DNA of 64,000 nt from Paraburkholderia sp. LEh10 (lineage in GTDB: Bacteria > Pseudomonadota > Gammaproteobacteria > Burkholderiales > Burkholderiaceae), in contig NZ_JAGIPX010000007.1 in the NCBI RefSeq assembly GCF_017814945.1, positions 1-64,000 on the forward strand. The letters are read 5' to 3'. Under the pieces are notes generated by a model. It was not told where the DNA came from. It was given only the letters and a program-made list of their open reading frames with translations, and searched no databases. Position 1 is the first letter of the stretch. Each line of letters opens with the position of its first letter. Shown here one piece after another: positions 17,337 through 26,414 of the stretch. Made by a program: the position numbers and the translations under genes.

Positions 17337-17678
17337 TCAGCGCGACATCATGTTCATGCTGACGTTATGCATGACCCACACCGTACCGAACACCAGGAAC
17401 ATCGCGGCGAGAACGGTATACGCGAGCGCGAGCGTGTTCCAGCGCTGCCCGGAGGTCGACACGCTCATGTGCAGGAAGAACACCAGATGCACGACGATCT
17501 GCACGACGGCAAGCGCAGCCAGCGCGAACGGCGCCGACGCGGCGGGCAGCCAGCCCTGCATCACGATGCCGAATGCCGCCGCCGTCAGCACCACGGCCAG
17601 CACGAAGCCGACCACATATCCGCCGATACCGCCGTGTCCCGCTTCGGCGGGCAGCGCATGGGATTCCGAGTGAGCCAT
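17337..17678 (-). CDS. cyoD: Cytochrome bo3 ubiquinol oxidase subunit IV
   Basis: 113 residues with three membrane segments (GGYVVGFVLAVVLTAAAFGIV, FALAALAVVQIVVHLVFFLHM, LAYTVLAAMFLVFGTVWVM). The HLVFFLHMS motif is characteristic of subunit IV. It assists assembly of the terminal quinol oxidase. It starts next to the cyoC stop without a gap and is the last gene of the operon. No cyoE (haem O synthase) follows; the terminator comes directly after. Confidence 0.95.
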   Translation of the reverse strand: MAHSESHALPAEAGHGGIGGYVVGFVLAVVLTAAAFGIVMQGWLPAASAPFALAALAVVQIVVHLVFFLHMSVSTSGQRWNTLALAYTVLAAMFLVFGTVWVMHNVSMNMMSR

Positions 17679-18296
17679 TTAGAGCACGCTCCCGAGATAG
17701 ACAAAAGTGAACACGCAAATCCACACGACGTCGAGGAAGTGCCAGAAGAGGCTCAGGCACGTCAGACGCGTGATCTCGCGCTGCGTCAGTTGGGGTGCGC
17801 GAGCCACCTGCACGGCGAGCACGGCCATCCATATCAGTCCCGTCGCCACATGCAGCCCGTGTGTGCCGACCAGCACGAAAAACGACGAAAGGAACGCGCT
17901 GCGCGACGGCCCCGCGCCTTCCGCGATCAGATGGGAAAACTCGCTCAGTTCCAGCTTCAGGAACACGATACCGAGCACGAACGTGACCGCGAGCCACATC
18001 AGCACGGCACGCGTGTTTTGCCGGCGCGCGGCGACCATCGCGAAGCCATATGTGATGCTGCTCAGAAGCAGCGCGGCCGTTTCGACGGCAACACCTGGAA
18101 TGTCGAACAGATCCTTGCCCGTCGGCCCGGCGTTGAACTGATGCGCCATCACGGCGAACACAGCGAACAGCGACGCGAACAGCACGCAGTCGGTCATCAG
18201 GTACAACCAGAAGCCGAACACCGAATGCGATTCGCCATGATGGCCGTGGCCGTCGACCTCGTCCAAAGTTGCGGCGTGGACTCTTTGAAGCATCAC
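17679..18296 (-). CDS. cyoC: Cytochrome bo3 ubiquinol oxidase subunit III
   Basis: 205 residues with five membrane segments. Typical blocks: [55 protein letters not shown], and [23 protein letters not shown]. Subunit III stabilises the oxidase core in the inner membrane. Its start overlaps the cyoB stop by 4 bases (ATGA-type coupling). Confidence 0.96.
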   Translation of the reverse strand: MMLQRVHAATLDEVDGHGHHGESHSVFGFWLYLMTDCVLFASLFAVFAVMAHQFNAGPTGKDLFDIPGVAVETAALLLSSITYGFAMVAARRQNTRAVLMWLAVTFVLGIVFLKLELSEFSHLIAEGAGPSRSAFLSSFFVLVGTHGLHVATGLIWMAVLAVQVARAPQLTQREITRLTCLSLFWHFLDVVWICVFTFVYLGSVL

Positions 18297-20305
18297 TCGA
18301 CCTCCGCGAGCGCCGGCGACGCTTCCAGATGCTTCGGAAGCGGTGCGCGGCCTTTGTTTTCAATTCCCCGCACCACGTCGGCGGGAATGTAGTAACCCTC
18401 GTCGCGGCCGAAGCTACGGCCGATCACCGTCGCCGCAATCGCCACCATCGAAACGATCGCGAGCCACCAGATGTGCCACACGGCTGCAAAACCGAGTGCG
18501 AGGCTGAACAGGCCGATGAAAAAGCCTGCGCCCGTATTCGACGGCATGTGAATCTCGCGGTAGTCCGCGTGTACGCCGAGACCGCGGCCCGTTTCCTTCA
18601 TGTGCGAGAACGCATCGAGTTCCTCGACGACGGGAATGGTCGCGAAGTTATAGACGGGGGGTGGCGACGAAATCGACCATTCGAGCGTGCGCCCGCCCCA
18701 CGGATCGCCCGTCGTGTCGCGATACTCGGGCTCGTTGCGCTTGATGATGCTGACCACCACCTGCACGACCTGGAACACGACGCCCACCGCGATCAGCGCG
18801 ACGCCACATGCCGCGACGATCATGTACGGCTGCCATGCCGGATTGTCGTAATGGTTCAGACGGCGCGTCGCGCCCATGAAGCCGAGCACGTAGAGCGGCA
18901 TGAACGCGACATAGAAGCCGACGAACCAGCACCAGAATGCGCTCTTGCCGAGCTTGTCGTTCAACTTGAAGCCGAACGCCTTCGGGAACCAGTAGCTAAA
19001 GCCGGCCAGATAGCCGAACACCACGCCGCCGATAATCGCGTTGTGGAAATGCGCGATCAGGAACAGGCTGTTGTGCAGCACGAAGTCCGCGCCGGGAATC
19101 GCCATCATCACGCCCGTCATGCCGCCGATCGTGAACGTGACCATGAAGCCGAGCGTCCACAGCACGGGTGCCGTGAATTCGAGGCGTCCGCGATAGATCG
19201 TGAACAGCCAGTTGAAGATCTTCACGCCCGTCGGAATTGCGATGATCATCGTCGCGATGCCGAAGAACGCATTGACGTCAGCACCCGAGCCCATCGTGAA
19301 GAAGTGGTGCGCCCACACGAGGAACGCCAGCACCATGATCGCGCACGACGCGTATACCATCGTCTTGTAGCCGAACAGCGGCTTCTTCGCGAACGTCGAG
19401 ATCACTTCCGAATAGATGCCGAACGCTGGCAGAACCAGGATGTAGACCTCAGGGTGTCCCCATGCCCAGATCAGGTTCAGATACAGCATCGCGTTGCCGC
19501 CGGCTTCGTTCGTAAAGAAGTGCATGTCCATGTAACGGTCGAGGCCGAGCAGCGCGAGCGCCACCGTCAGGATCGGGAACGTCGCCATGATCAGTACGTT
19601 CGAGCACAACGCCGTCCACGTAAACACGGGCATCTTCATCAGCGTCATGCCGGGCGCGCGCATCTTCACGATCGTGACGAAGAAGTTGATCGCCGTAATC
19701 AGCGTGCCGACGCCCGACAACTCCAGCGCCCAGATGTAGTAATCGACGCCCACGCCCGGACTGAACTGCAACTCGGACAGCGGCGGATACGCGAGCCAGC
19801 CCACCTGCGCGAACTCGCCGATCACGAGCGAAATGTTCATCAGGATCGCGCTGATCGCCGTCATCCAGAACGACAACGAGTTCAGGAACGGGAACGCGAC
19901 GTCGCGCGCGCCGATTTGCAACGGCACGACAATGTTGAACAGACCCACCATCAATGCCATCGCCATGAAGAAAATCATGATGACGCCGTGCGCGGTGAAG
20001 ATCTGGTCGTAGTGATGCGGCGGCAGATAGCCTGCCGCGCCGCCGCTCGCAAGCGCGAGCTGCAGTCGCATCATCACGGCGTCGGCGAAGCCGCGCAGCA
20101 GCATCAGCACGGCCACGACGATATACATCACGCCGATTCGCTTGTGATCGACCGATGTGAGCCATTCGGTCCAAAGCCACCGCCACTTGTGCGCGCGCGT
20201 CAGGAATACGGCGACGGCCAGAACGATCAGCCCCATCACGGCGCCCGCGCCCATGATGATCGGCTGGTCGAACGGAATCGCCTCTAATGTCAGGTTGCCG
20301 AACAT
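18293..20305 (-). CDS. cyoB: Cytochrome bo3 ubiquinol oxidase subunit I
   Basis: 670 residues, the catalytic core. The haem-copper centre region is visible in [20 protein letters not shown] (His-Pro-Glu-x-Tyr, with the cross-linked Tyr), HHFFTMG (copper-ligand His pair), and the downstream haem-ligand region HFHNAIIGG. About 15 membrane segments are present, and the extra first segment of quinol oxidases ([21 protein letters not shown]) is seen. It oxidises ubiquinol, reduces oxygen to water and pumps protons. Start at 20305, 3 bases after the cyoA stop. Confidence 0.97.
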   Translation of the reverse strand: MFGNLTLEAIPFDQPIIMGAGAVMGLIVLAVAVFLTRAHKWRWLWTEWLTSVDHKRIGVMYIVVAVLMLLRGFADAVMMRLQLALASGGAAGYLPPHHYDQIFTAHGVIMIFFMAMALMVGLFNIVVPLQIGARDVAFPFLNSLSFWMTAISAILMNISLVIGEFAQVGWLAYPPLSELQFSPGVGVDYYIWALELSGVGTLITAINFFVTIVKMRAPGMTLMKMPVFTWTALCSNVLIMATFPILTVALALLGLDRYMDMHFFTNEAGGNAMLYLNLIWAWGHPEVYILVLPAFGIYSEVISTFAKKPLFGYKTMVYASCAIMVLAFLVWAHHFFTMGSGADVNAFFGIATMIIAIPTGVKIFNWLFTIYRGRLEFTAPVLWTLGFMVTFTIGGMTGVMMAIPGADFVLHNSLFLIAHFHNAIIGGVVFGYLAGFSYWFPKAFGFKLNDKLGKSAFWCWFVGFYVAFMPLYVLGFMGATRRLNHYDNPAWQPYMIVAACGVALIAVGVVFQVVQVVVSIIKRNEPEYRDTTGDPWGGRTLEWSISSPPPVYNFATIPVVEELDAFSHMKETGRGLGVHADYREIHMPSNTGAGFFIGLFSLALGFAAVWHIWWLAIVSMVAIAATVIGRSFGRDEGYYIPADVVRGIENKGRAPLPKHLEASPALAEVE

Positions 20306-20308
20306 GCG

Positions 20309-21214
20309 TTACTCCTTCGAAGCGTTCGTGATGCAGTTGGCGTCACGGAAATCGACGACATGACCGCTGTTGTATTTCGCAATGACGTTGCCAAAGAGCT
20401 TCGGATCGACCGAAGAGAAATAGCGCACGGGCTCTTTCTCGCTCGGCTTCGCGACCGAGTAGTAGCGGTCCATGTCGAGCCGGTCCTGCGACGCCTTGAC
20501 CTTCTGCACCCAGCCGTCGAAGTCGACCTGGCTAACGGCGAGGGTGCGGAACTTCATGTCCGAAAAGCCCTTGCCGCTGAAGTTCGCTGACACGCCCGCG
20601 TAATCGCCCGGCTCGTCCGCGATCAGATGCACGCGCGTCTGCATGCCCGCCATTGCGTAGACCTGCGTACCCAGTTGCGGGATGAAGAACGAGTTCATCA
20701 CCGAGTCCGACGTGATGTGGAAATTGACGGGCGTGCCAACAGGCATCGCCAACTGGTTCACCGACGCGATGCCGAGATCCGGGTAGATGAAAAGCCATTT
20801 CCAGTCGAGCGCCACGACCTCGACATCGATCGGCTTGACGTTCGATTCGAGCGGCCGGTAGGGATCGAGCTCGTGCGTGGTTTTCCACGTCAGGACGGCG
20901 AGAAACAGGATGATCAGCGCGGGTATCGTCCACACGACCACTTCGATCGCGGTGGAGTGCGCCCACTTCGGCGCGTAGGCCGCGTTCCTGTTCGACGCGC
21001 GGTAGCGCCACGCAAAGAACAGCGTCAACAGAATGACGGGAATGACGACGATCAGCATCGCCCAGGTCGCCGTTGCGATCAGCGACTTCTCGGCGACCCC
21101 GACGCTGCCTTTCGGGTCGAGCACCTCGAGTTGACATCCCGTAAGACACGCGGCGAGACCCAGGCCGACAGCGCCGAGGCAACCTCTCGATAGTAAAGTT
21201 CTTTTGACTGACAT
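20309..21214 (-). CDS. cyoA: Cytochrome bo3 ubiquinol oxidase subunit II
   Basis: 301 residues. Lipoprotein signal ends LTGC (Cys27), followed by QLEVLDPKGSVG as in CyoA. Two membrane spans follow (WAMLIVVIPVILLTLFFAWRY and AIEVVVWTIPALIILFLAVLTW), then the cupredoxin-fold domain without the CuA cysteines, as expected of quinol oxidases (VALDWKWLFIYPDLGIASVN, MNSFFIPQLGTQVYAMAGM). The start at 21214 precedes the basic SVKRTLLSR leader; a longer frame to 21277 has an unlikely Cys-rich leader. First gene of the operon; promoter expected in 21215-21498. Confidence 0.95.
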   Translation of the reverse strand: MSVKRTLLSRGCLGAVGLGLAACLTGCQLEVLDPKGSVGVAEKSLIATATWAMLIVVIPVILLTLFFAWRYRASNRNAAYAPKWAHSTAIEVVVWTIPALIILFLAVLTWKTTHELDPYRPLESNVKPIDVEVVALDWKWLFIYPDLGIASVNQLAMPVGTPVNFHITSDSVMNSFFIPQLGTQVYAMAGMQTRVHLIADEPGDYAGVSANFSGKGFSDMKFRTLAVSQVDFDGWVQKVKASQDRLDMDRYYSVAKPSEKEPVRYFSSVDPKLFGNVIAKYNSGHVVDFRDANCITNASKE

Positions 21215-21498
21215 GTTTGCCCAATAATCGTTGAACCACGCTTTGCACGTGTGGGGTTTGCAAGGCAAAGTGCACAAGTCCTATGTGCTCCGCGATTCTA
21301 GGGACGCGCTGTGATCGCAGTCCTGATCTCCGTCAAGGACACGGCAGGAAGGATGGTGATAGGTGTGCGGCGGGATGTCACATGCCCGACTGCGGGGTCG
21401 ACTGCTGGCGAGTTGTCGGCGGGTTACGGGCCAGTTGTCGGCCCGGTTCTGGGCCGCCCGAGTTCCGCAAACCCGGGCGGCAACGACGACTGCAACGA

Positions 21499-21702
21499 CT
21501 ATGCTTGCTGCCCTTCCTGCGTGTCGCCCGCGTCGTTCTGCTTCTTGCGGTCGATCAGTTCTTCGAGTGCTTCCGCGCCCTTGAACCCCGCCACGGCGGC
21601 CACGCCCTTCGCCAGCAGCGACGCGTTCGGGTCCGCCTTCTCCAGTGCCTCGACGGCAGCCGCCGCGCCCGCGATCTCGCCCAACGTATCCAGAATGCTC
21701 AT
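21499..21702 (-). CDS. Small acidic Ala-rich protein, unknown
   Basis: 67 residues: MSILDTLGEIAGAAAAVEAL, then a helical stretch KGVAAVAGFKGAEALEELIDRKKQ and a polar tail. No signal or membrane segment is certain. A strong ribosome site (GAGGGAGCC) precedes the ATG, and it starts 10 bases after the DUF3597-like stop, so the two are co-transcribed. Function unknown. Confidence 0.6.
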   Translation of the reverse strand: MSILDTLGEIAGAAAAVEALEKADPNASLLAKGVAAVAGFKGAEALEELIDRKKQNDAGDTQEGQQA

Positions 21703-21712
21703 CGTGGCTCCC

Positions 21713-22117
21713 TCAGTTCGTCAGATCGGCGGGCAGCTTGCCGCCGTTGGCTGCGAGCGCCGTCATCAGCTGCTTGTGCAGCCAGATGTTCATCGAAGCA
21801 GAATCGTTCATGTCGCCGCCGTACTTCAGTTCACCGGCGAGCTGCTTGCGGTGATCGAGGCTGCTGTCGACGTCGAGCAGCTTCATCAGGTCGACGATCG
21901 AGCGGCGCCAGTCCAGCTGTTGCGCGTTTGCGGCCGCGAGCTGATCCATGACTGCCGCGACATCGACGTCGACGAGTGCCGTCGAAACGGGCGCGCTCGC
22001 TTCGTTGGCGGGCGCGTCGGCGGCCGCCGGCGCGGGCGCGACGGGCTCGGCGGACAGCGTTTCGGCGGGCTTGGCCTTGCCGAAGATCTTGCTGACGATG
22101 GTTCCAAAGATGCTCAT
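21713..22117 (-). CDS. DUF3597-family protein
   Basis: 134 residues beginning MSIFGTIVSKIFGKAKP, then a Pro/Ala-rich linker (about 20-50), then a compact helical domain VDVAAVMDQLAAANAQQLDW, IVDLMKLLDVDSSLDHRKQLA, GDMNDSASMNIWLHKQLMTAL. The linker-plus-domain plan and the NIWLH block match DUF3597, whose role is unknown. GGAAGGACC precedes the start. The small gene at 21499-21702 follows 10 bases downstream. Confidence 0.82.
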   Translation of the reverse strand: MSIFGTIVSKIFGKAKPAETLSAEPVAPAPAAADAPANEASAPVSTALVDVDVAAVMDQLAAANAQQLDWRRSIVDLMKLLDVDSSLDHRKQLAGELKYGGDMNDSASMNIWLHKQLMTALAANGGKLPADLTN

Positions 22118-22466
22118 ATTGCTGGTCCTTCCTTTCAGGTGAATTGAAAGATGCTGCACAGCGCGGTCACCATGCCGAACCTCCGGAAACAGGACGGCGC
22201 CGTTCCCGACTAACGCCGCCTGATATGAACCGTTGACCATCGTCTGTTCTGTGCCGCAAGTTTCACGCTTGTTTGCACTCCAGCGCATGGATACGACACC
22301 TTCCCGTCAAATTTTGCAAAATACGCATTCCTGATTAGCTTGTAACTTCTATTCGATAAAGAATCTTGGGCGGGAGCGCCTGTCTTCACTTTTCGTCTGG
22401 CACACGACGAATCGGCTGTCGCTCGTGAAAGACCATTCAAACCTCTCCTACCAAGACACCACAATC
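22118..22466. promoter_or_regulatory. Divergent promoter region, with ATTTTGCAAAAT palindrome
   Basis: About 350 bases between the DUF3597 gene and the OmpA-like gene. It includes a perfect 12-bp palindrome ATTTTGCAAAAT at 22311-22322 and AT-rich sequence to about 22375, which fits a divergent promoter. No gene seen. Confidence 0.4.
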
Positions 22467-22967
22467 ATGAAAAAACTGTTCACCGTCGCCGCCTGCGCCG
22501 TATCCCTGTCAATGCTCGCCGCCTGCTCAGGGCTCGATCGCCAGAAAGAAGAAGCGCTGAACCAGAAAGCGGGCATCGAGGTCACGCAAGTTAAGGACGG
22601 CGTGCAGGTCCGCCTGCCCGAGAAAGTTCTGTTCAACTTCAACGAATCGGGTCTGCGTTCCGACTCTGGTCCGGCTATCAGCCGCGTCGTCGTCGTGTTG
22701 AGCCGCACGCAAAAGCCAATGATCGTCGAAGGTCATACGGACAACGTGGGAACACGCGAATACAACCAGACATTGTCTGAGGCGCGCGCGAAATCGGTTG
22801 CAGATGAACTGGAACATCGCGGCATCAACGCATCACGGATCACGCTGAAGGGCTTCGCGTTCGATCGTCCTGTCGCGGACAACACCACGGCCGAAGGCCG
22901 TGCGCGCAATCGCCGCACCGAGATCGTCGTCAGGGGCGAATCGCTCGAAGCTGTGATGGGCAAGTAA
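22467..22967 (+). CDS. OmpA-family lipoprotein
   Basis: 166 residues. Lipobox LAAC at Cys20 within a typical signal (MKKLFTVAACAVSLSMLAAC). The C-terminal OmpA domain shows VLFNFNESGLRSDS, VEGHTDNVGTREYNQTLSEARAKSV and GRARNRRTEIVV, the residues that bind peptidoglycan diaminopimelate. It probably tethers the outer membrane to the cell wall. The start at 22467 is chosen at the lipoprotein signal; an in-frame ATG at 22425 adds an unlikely polar leader. Monocistronic. Confidence 0.92.
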   Translation: MKKLFTVAACAVSLSMLAACSGLDRQKEEALNQKAGIEVTQVKDGVQVRLPEKVLFNFNESGLRSDSGPAISRVVVVLSRTQKPMIVEGHTDNVGTREYNQTLSEARAKSVADELEHRGINASRITLKGFAFDRPVADNTTAEGRARNRRTEIVVRGESLEAVMGK

Positions 22968-23160
22968 CGCAACATCGCGTTTCGGCAGACGCCGCGCGGA
23001 GTCGCCGGCGCCTGCTTTTCGTTCTTTATCGCAGGTGTGTTTCGCATTGGTTGGCGGATGCGTAAAGAACCGTCAAAAACGCTAGACGGCGAACGCCCGA
23101 TGTCAACGCTAATTTTTCGAGACCGTTAGAACTCGCTCCTGTCCAGACTCGTCGCTTATC

Positions 23161-23691
23161 GTGCTATCCCTTCGTCATTTTGGAATACTGGGAATTTTCG
23201 CCCTGTTCACTGCCTGTGCGCAGATTCCGGCCGAACATCAGGCGTCGAATGTGGCGAGAGCCGTCGTGGAATCGCCGCAAGCATTCGCTGCCTCGAACGT
23301 TACGGCGGGCGACGCGAGCGCAACGCCCGCCGCAAGCATGTTCCGATCCGCCCGTAGAGCGCTGGAATCGGGCAACGCGTCATGGTACGCAGCAAAGTTC
23401 CAGGGACGCCGAACCGCGAGCGGAGAACACTTCGACGGCCGCGCGCTGACGGCCGCTCATCGCACCCTTCCGCTTGGCACTTACGTGCGCGTCACTTCGC
23501 TGGCGACCGCGAAGTCAGTCGTGGTTCGCATCAACGACCGCGGCCCGTTCGTGAAGAATCGCATCATCGATCTGTCTTACGCAGCAGCGCATACATTGGG
23601 ATTGACGCGCGCGCCGTCGATGCGCGTACAGATCGAGCGGCTCGAAGCATCGACGGGTGGAAAGACAGAGACTGACGGACCGGAATCTTGA
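23161..23691 (+). CDS. RlpA-like septal-ring/cell-wall lipoprotein
   Basis: 176 residues with GTG start. Lipobox LFTAC (Cys19). The C-terminal half is a double-psi beta-barrel: NASWYAAKFQGRRTASGEHFD, LTAAHRTLPLGTYVRVTS, VVVRINDRGPFVKNRIIDLS. These are signature blocks of RlpA, a lytic transglycosylase acting on denuded glycan in some species. There is no C-terminal SPOR domain, so this is the short form. Its stop overlaps the TTG start of the next gene. Confidence 0.9.
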   Translation: MLSLRHFGILGIFALFTACAQIPAEHQASNVARAVVESPQAFAASNVTAGDASATPAASMFRSARRALESGNASWYAAKFQGRRTASGEHFDGRALTAAHRTLPLGTYVRVTSLATAKSVVVRINDRGPFVKNRIIDLSYAAAHTLGLTRAPSMRVQIERLEASTGGKTETDGPES

Positions 23692-24131
23692 TCCGCGCGA
23701 CGTCGCATTTGCATGCGCGCTCGATGCGGCGTATCCGGCGCTGGCTGGACAGCCGCCGCTTCCGCCTCAGTGTCGTGATGGCGGGATGCACGCTCATTCC
23801 CTTCTCCGCTGACGCATTCGCGGCTCATAGCGACTTGAAGCCGCGCATTATCGTGCCCGTGCCGACCAGCGCCGTCATCGCGCTTCGGAAGCCTTCCGCA
23901 GAAGGCAGCACGAAGCCGAAAAGCCGGCCGGCGGCGCATAGGAACCGCCGCAAGAGCAAGAAGACGCGTCGTCCTGATATTTTCTATCGCTGGTCAGCCG
24001 AACAGTTGATGCTCGGCGGCGTCAACCCGTCTCAGATCGGCAAGGAAGCAAGCGGCGTCAACGGAAAGTCGGTCAATGGCAGCGCGGCTTCCAACAGACA
24101 GAAGCCGCACGGGCCGCGGGACAACTCGTAA
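23688..24131 (+). CDS. Basic secreted or anchored protein, unknown
   Basis: 147 residues from a TTG that overlaps the RlpA-like stop, or 135 from an ATG at 23724. Basic N-terminus with a hydrophobic segment (LSVVMAGCTLIPFSADAFA), then a Lys/Arg-rich region (KPKSRPAAHRNRRKSKKTRR) and a tail rich in Ser, Gly and Asn. No family recognised. Coupling to the RlpA-like gene hints at a cell-wall role. It converges on the binding-protein gene with 4 bases between stops. Confidence 0.55.
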   Translation: MIRATSHLHARSMRRIRRWLDSRRFRLSVVMAGCTLIPFSADAFAAHSDLKPRIIVPVPTSAVIALRKPSAEGSTKPKSRPAAHRNRRKSKKTRRPDIFYRWSAEQLMLGGVNPSQIGKEASGVNGKSVNGSAASNRQKPHGPRDNS

Positions 24132-24135
24132 ACCT

Positions 24136-25335
24136 TCACGCCGACCGGTCGCCGAACCTCACGACATCGAGAAGCGTCTTCTTCTTATCCTGATAGTGAT
24201 AGAGCGTGATCGCGCCTTCCTTCATGTCACCATGCGCATCGAATGCGACATGGCCGATGACGCCGTTGTAGTCCGTCGCGGGCATCGCTTCGAGTACCTT
24301 CGCAGCGTCCGTGGAGTGAGCCCGCTTCATCGCGTCGGCGACGACGTAGACGGCGTCGTAAGCGAACGGCGCATTGAACAGAATCGGGCCATTGAAGCGT
24401 GCTTCGAAGCGCTTCTCGAACTCCAGACCCTTCGGCATCCGCGCGATGGCCAAGCTCGCCTCAGAACAAATCAGATTGTTCACTGCGTCACCCGCCAACT
24501 CCGCTACTTTCTCGGTGCATGCCCCGTCGCCGCTCATCACCTTCGCATTCAATCCGAGCGCGGCCGCCTGGCGAATGAACGGACCGACGGTCGAATCCAT
24601 TCCGCCGAACATCACCACGTCCGGATGTGCGCTCTTGATCGTGGTGAGAATGGCGCGGAAATCGGTGGCCTTGTCGGTCGTCGCCTCGCGCGCGACGATG
24701 TGGCCGCCGCCCGCCTGCACGGCTTTGGCGAATTCGTCGGCGAGACCTTTTCCGTACGCGGTCGCGTCGTCAACGACGGCAATAGACTTCGCGTTCAGCG
24801 ACTTGAGGGCGTAGCCGCCCAACGCGGGTCCCTGCTGCGCGTCCGTCGCGACGACGCGATACGTGCTTTTGTAGCCTTGTTTCGTGTAGTCGGGGTTGGT
24901 CGACGACGGCGAAATCTCGACGATTCCGGCGTCATTGTAAATGCGGGAGGCGGGAATCGACACGCCCGAGTTCAGATGACCGATCACCGCCACCACATGC
25001 TCGTCGACGAACTTCTGTGCGATCTGCGTGCCCGCTTTGGGATCGGCGCCATCGTCCTCGCCGTCCAGTTCGAGGCGCACCTTGCGGCCGCCGATCTCAA
25101 GCCCCGCCTTGTTGATTTCTTCCACGGCGAGCCGCGCGCCGTTTTCGTTGTCCTTGCCGAGATGGGCGCTGCCGCCCGTCAGCGGACCCGCGTGACCGAT
25201 CTTCACGACCTCTTCGGCTGCGTCGCCATTGGCTTGCGCGTCGGATTGCGATGGCTGTTCCTTCCTGTTGCAGCCCGTCAGCACGAGGCTTGTCAATGAA
25301 ATGCTGACCAGCGTCAGTTTTGCCAGATTGTTCAA
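24136..25335 (-). CDS. Branched-chain amino-acid-type ABC substrate-binding lipoprotein
   Basis: 399 residues from a TTG start that sits 5-6 bases after GAGGAGAAC, a better site than any upstream ATG. Lipobox LTGC at Cys22. The mature part is a LivJ-type periplasmic binding protein: VVKIGHAGPLTGGSAHLGKD, IGHLNSGVSIPASRIYNDAG, ISPSSTNPDYT, VVATDAQQGPA, AFAYDAVYVVADAM. Such proteins deliver leucine-like amino acids to ABC importers or serve in sensing. No permease or ATPase genes are adjacent, so it is an orphan. Confidence 0.9.
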   Translation of the reverse strand: MNNLAKLTLVSISLTSLVLTGCNRKEQPSQSDAQANGDAAEEVVKIGHAGPLTGGSAHLGKDNENGARLAVEEINKAGLEIGGRKVRLELDGEDDGADPKAGTQIAQKFVDEHVVAVIGHLNSGVSIPASRIYNDAGIVEISPSSTNPDYTKQGYKSTYRVVATDAQQGPALGGYALKSLNAKSIAVVDDATAYGKGLADEFAKAVQAGGGHIVAREATTDKATDFRAILTTIKSAHPDVVMFGGMDSTVGPFIRQAAALGLNAKVMSGDGACTEKVAELAGDAVNNLICSEASLAIARMPKGLEFEKRFEARFNGPILFNAPFAYDAVYVVADAMKRAHSTDAAKVLEAMPATDYNGVIGHVAFDAHGDMKEGAITLYHYQDKKKTLLDVVRFGDRSA

Positions 25336-25362
25336 CGGCGTTCTCCTCTTTGAATTCCCATT

Positions 25363-25402
25363 GGAATGCGGCTTACCACAGCGTTTTTTATATTTGCATT
25401 CC
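25363..25402. promoter_or_regulatory. Inverted repeat upstream of the binding-protein gene
   Basis: GGAATGC and GCATTCC, 26 bases apart, in an AT-rich leader 28 bases before the TTG start. The spacing equals about three helical turns centre to centre, fitting either a paired operator or an mRNA hairpin. Confidence 0.3.
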
Positions 25403-25597
25403 GAATTAATTATTAAAAACGTTAGCATAGGGAATCGCTCCGCACTGTAATTATTCGTCAATGCGCTTACCGGAAAGATGAGCCGCGAAGCCGACGCTCA
25501 ACAGCCGAGGTGAGGTTCACCCGCGTTGCGCTCGCGTTGAACGGTATATGGCTTGACAGGCGAGTGATGACCCGCCCGATGGCGTCAGCAACGCAAT

Positions 25598-25810
25598 CTA
25601 TAGCGCGACGCCTGGTAGTGCTGCCCTTGCTTCGGGGACCTCGATTCCCCAGTCGCCCACTGTGTACCAGTCGTCGTCAAGCAACTCGACCGGGTGTTGA
25701 GTCCGGCCGGACCCATTGCCGCATCGCATGGAATCGGCGGTGCAGTAATGATCACATCCCCAGCAAATTCGCTCGGGGTGCTTCGGATGCAACGGAAATC
25801 TCTTCGCCAT
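25598..25810 (-). CDS. DUF3079 small Cys-rich protein
   Basis: 70 residues: MAKRFPLHPKHPERICWGCDHYC, then MRCGNGSGRTQHPVELLDDDWY and GDWGI. The CWGCDxYC-x6-RCGNG pattern with His-rich start is diagnostic of DUF3079, found in proteobacteria and probably a metal (Fe/Zn) site by its four Cys. Function unknown. It stands alone. A start 5 codons upstream is possible. Confidence 0.85.
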   Translation of the reverse strand: MAKRFPLHPKHPERICWGCDHYCTADSMRCGNGSGRTQHPVELLDDDWYTVGDWGIEVPEARAALPGVAL

Positions 25811-26069
25811 GTCGCGTTCAGTCATATAGGCCGGCCATCGCAGATGGGCCGCGTCAACTCCATCATGCTAGTCGCCGCATGCGAAACATGCCAATGTGAC
25901 ATTTTTCCACGGCTACCGGCGGCACGCTCTTATTGCCTATGCCTTGACACAGTTTGACGCCTGTCACCCACCATCCGATGGACAATCGGGTGCGCGCGGC
26001 CGGACCCCGCGTCCGGCACACAGCACGCGCAAGCATTCAACTCACCTATCAACGGAAGCCAAAACAATC

Positions 26070-26348
26070 ATGAAAAAAATCTCTGTCGCCCTGCTCGTTT
26101 CTTTGTCGGCCCTGACGGGCATCGCATCGGCACAATCGTCCAGCAACGGCATCGTGATGACCCACGACGCTGAAGTCGCAGCGAAGATCGAACAGCACGC
26201 GCGCGACGTCCAGGCTCAACCCGCCGTCCGGCAGGACGCCGACGCCGCCGTCGAGAAGGCCGAACAGAAACCGGCCCGACTCCAGCATCACCACAGGAAG
26301 GCCGTCGCGAAGTCGAAGAAGGCATCGGCCGACGTCGCCAGCAAATAA
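26070..26348 (+). CDS. Small secreted basic protein, unknown
   Basis: 92 residues. Signal peptide MKKISVALLVSLSALTGIASA with cleavage before QSSS. The mature part is helical and charged: AEVAAKIEQHARDVQAQ, then a His/Lys-rich tail (LQHHHRKAVAKSKKA). No family recognised. GGAAG lies 8-12 bases before the start. It is followed by a strong hairpin terminator. Confidence 0.7.
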   Translation: MKKISVALLVSLSALTGIASAQSSSNGIVMTHDAEVAAKIEQHARDVQAQPAVRQDADAAVEKAEQKPARLQHHHRKAVAKSKKASADVASK

Positions 26349-26364
26349 ACGCAGTACCAACGGC

Positions 26365-26390
26365 AACGGGCTAGCCGAAGCTAGCCCGTT
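26365..26390 (+). terminator. Terminator between small secreted gene and ahpF
   Basis: AACGGGCTAGC and GCTAGCCCGTT form a perfect 11-bp stem with a CGAA tetraloop, followed by TGTTTG. It lies between convergent genes and can serve both strands. Confidence 0.85.
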
Positions 26391-26414
26391 TGTTTGCAGC
26401 GGCGCCCGAAGCGA

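Noticed and set aside
18269..20287. A 672-codon open frame antisense to cyoB
   Set aside because: It lies wholly opposite an unmistakable cyoB. Long antisense frames are common in high-GC DNA; its product is Arg/His-rich with no domain pattern.
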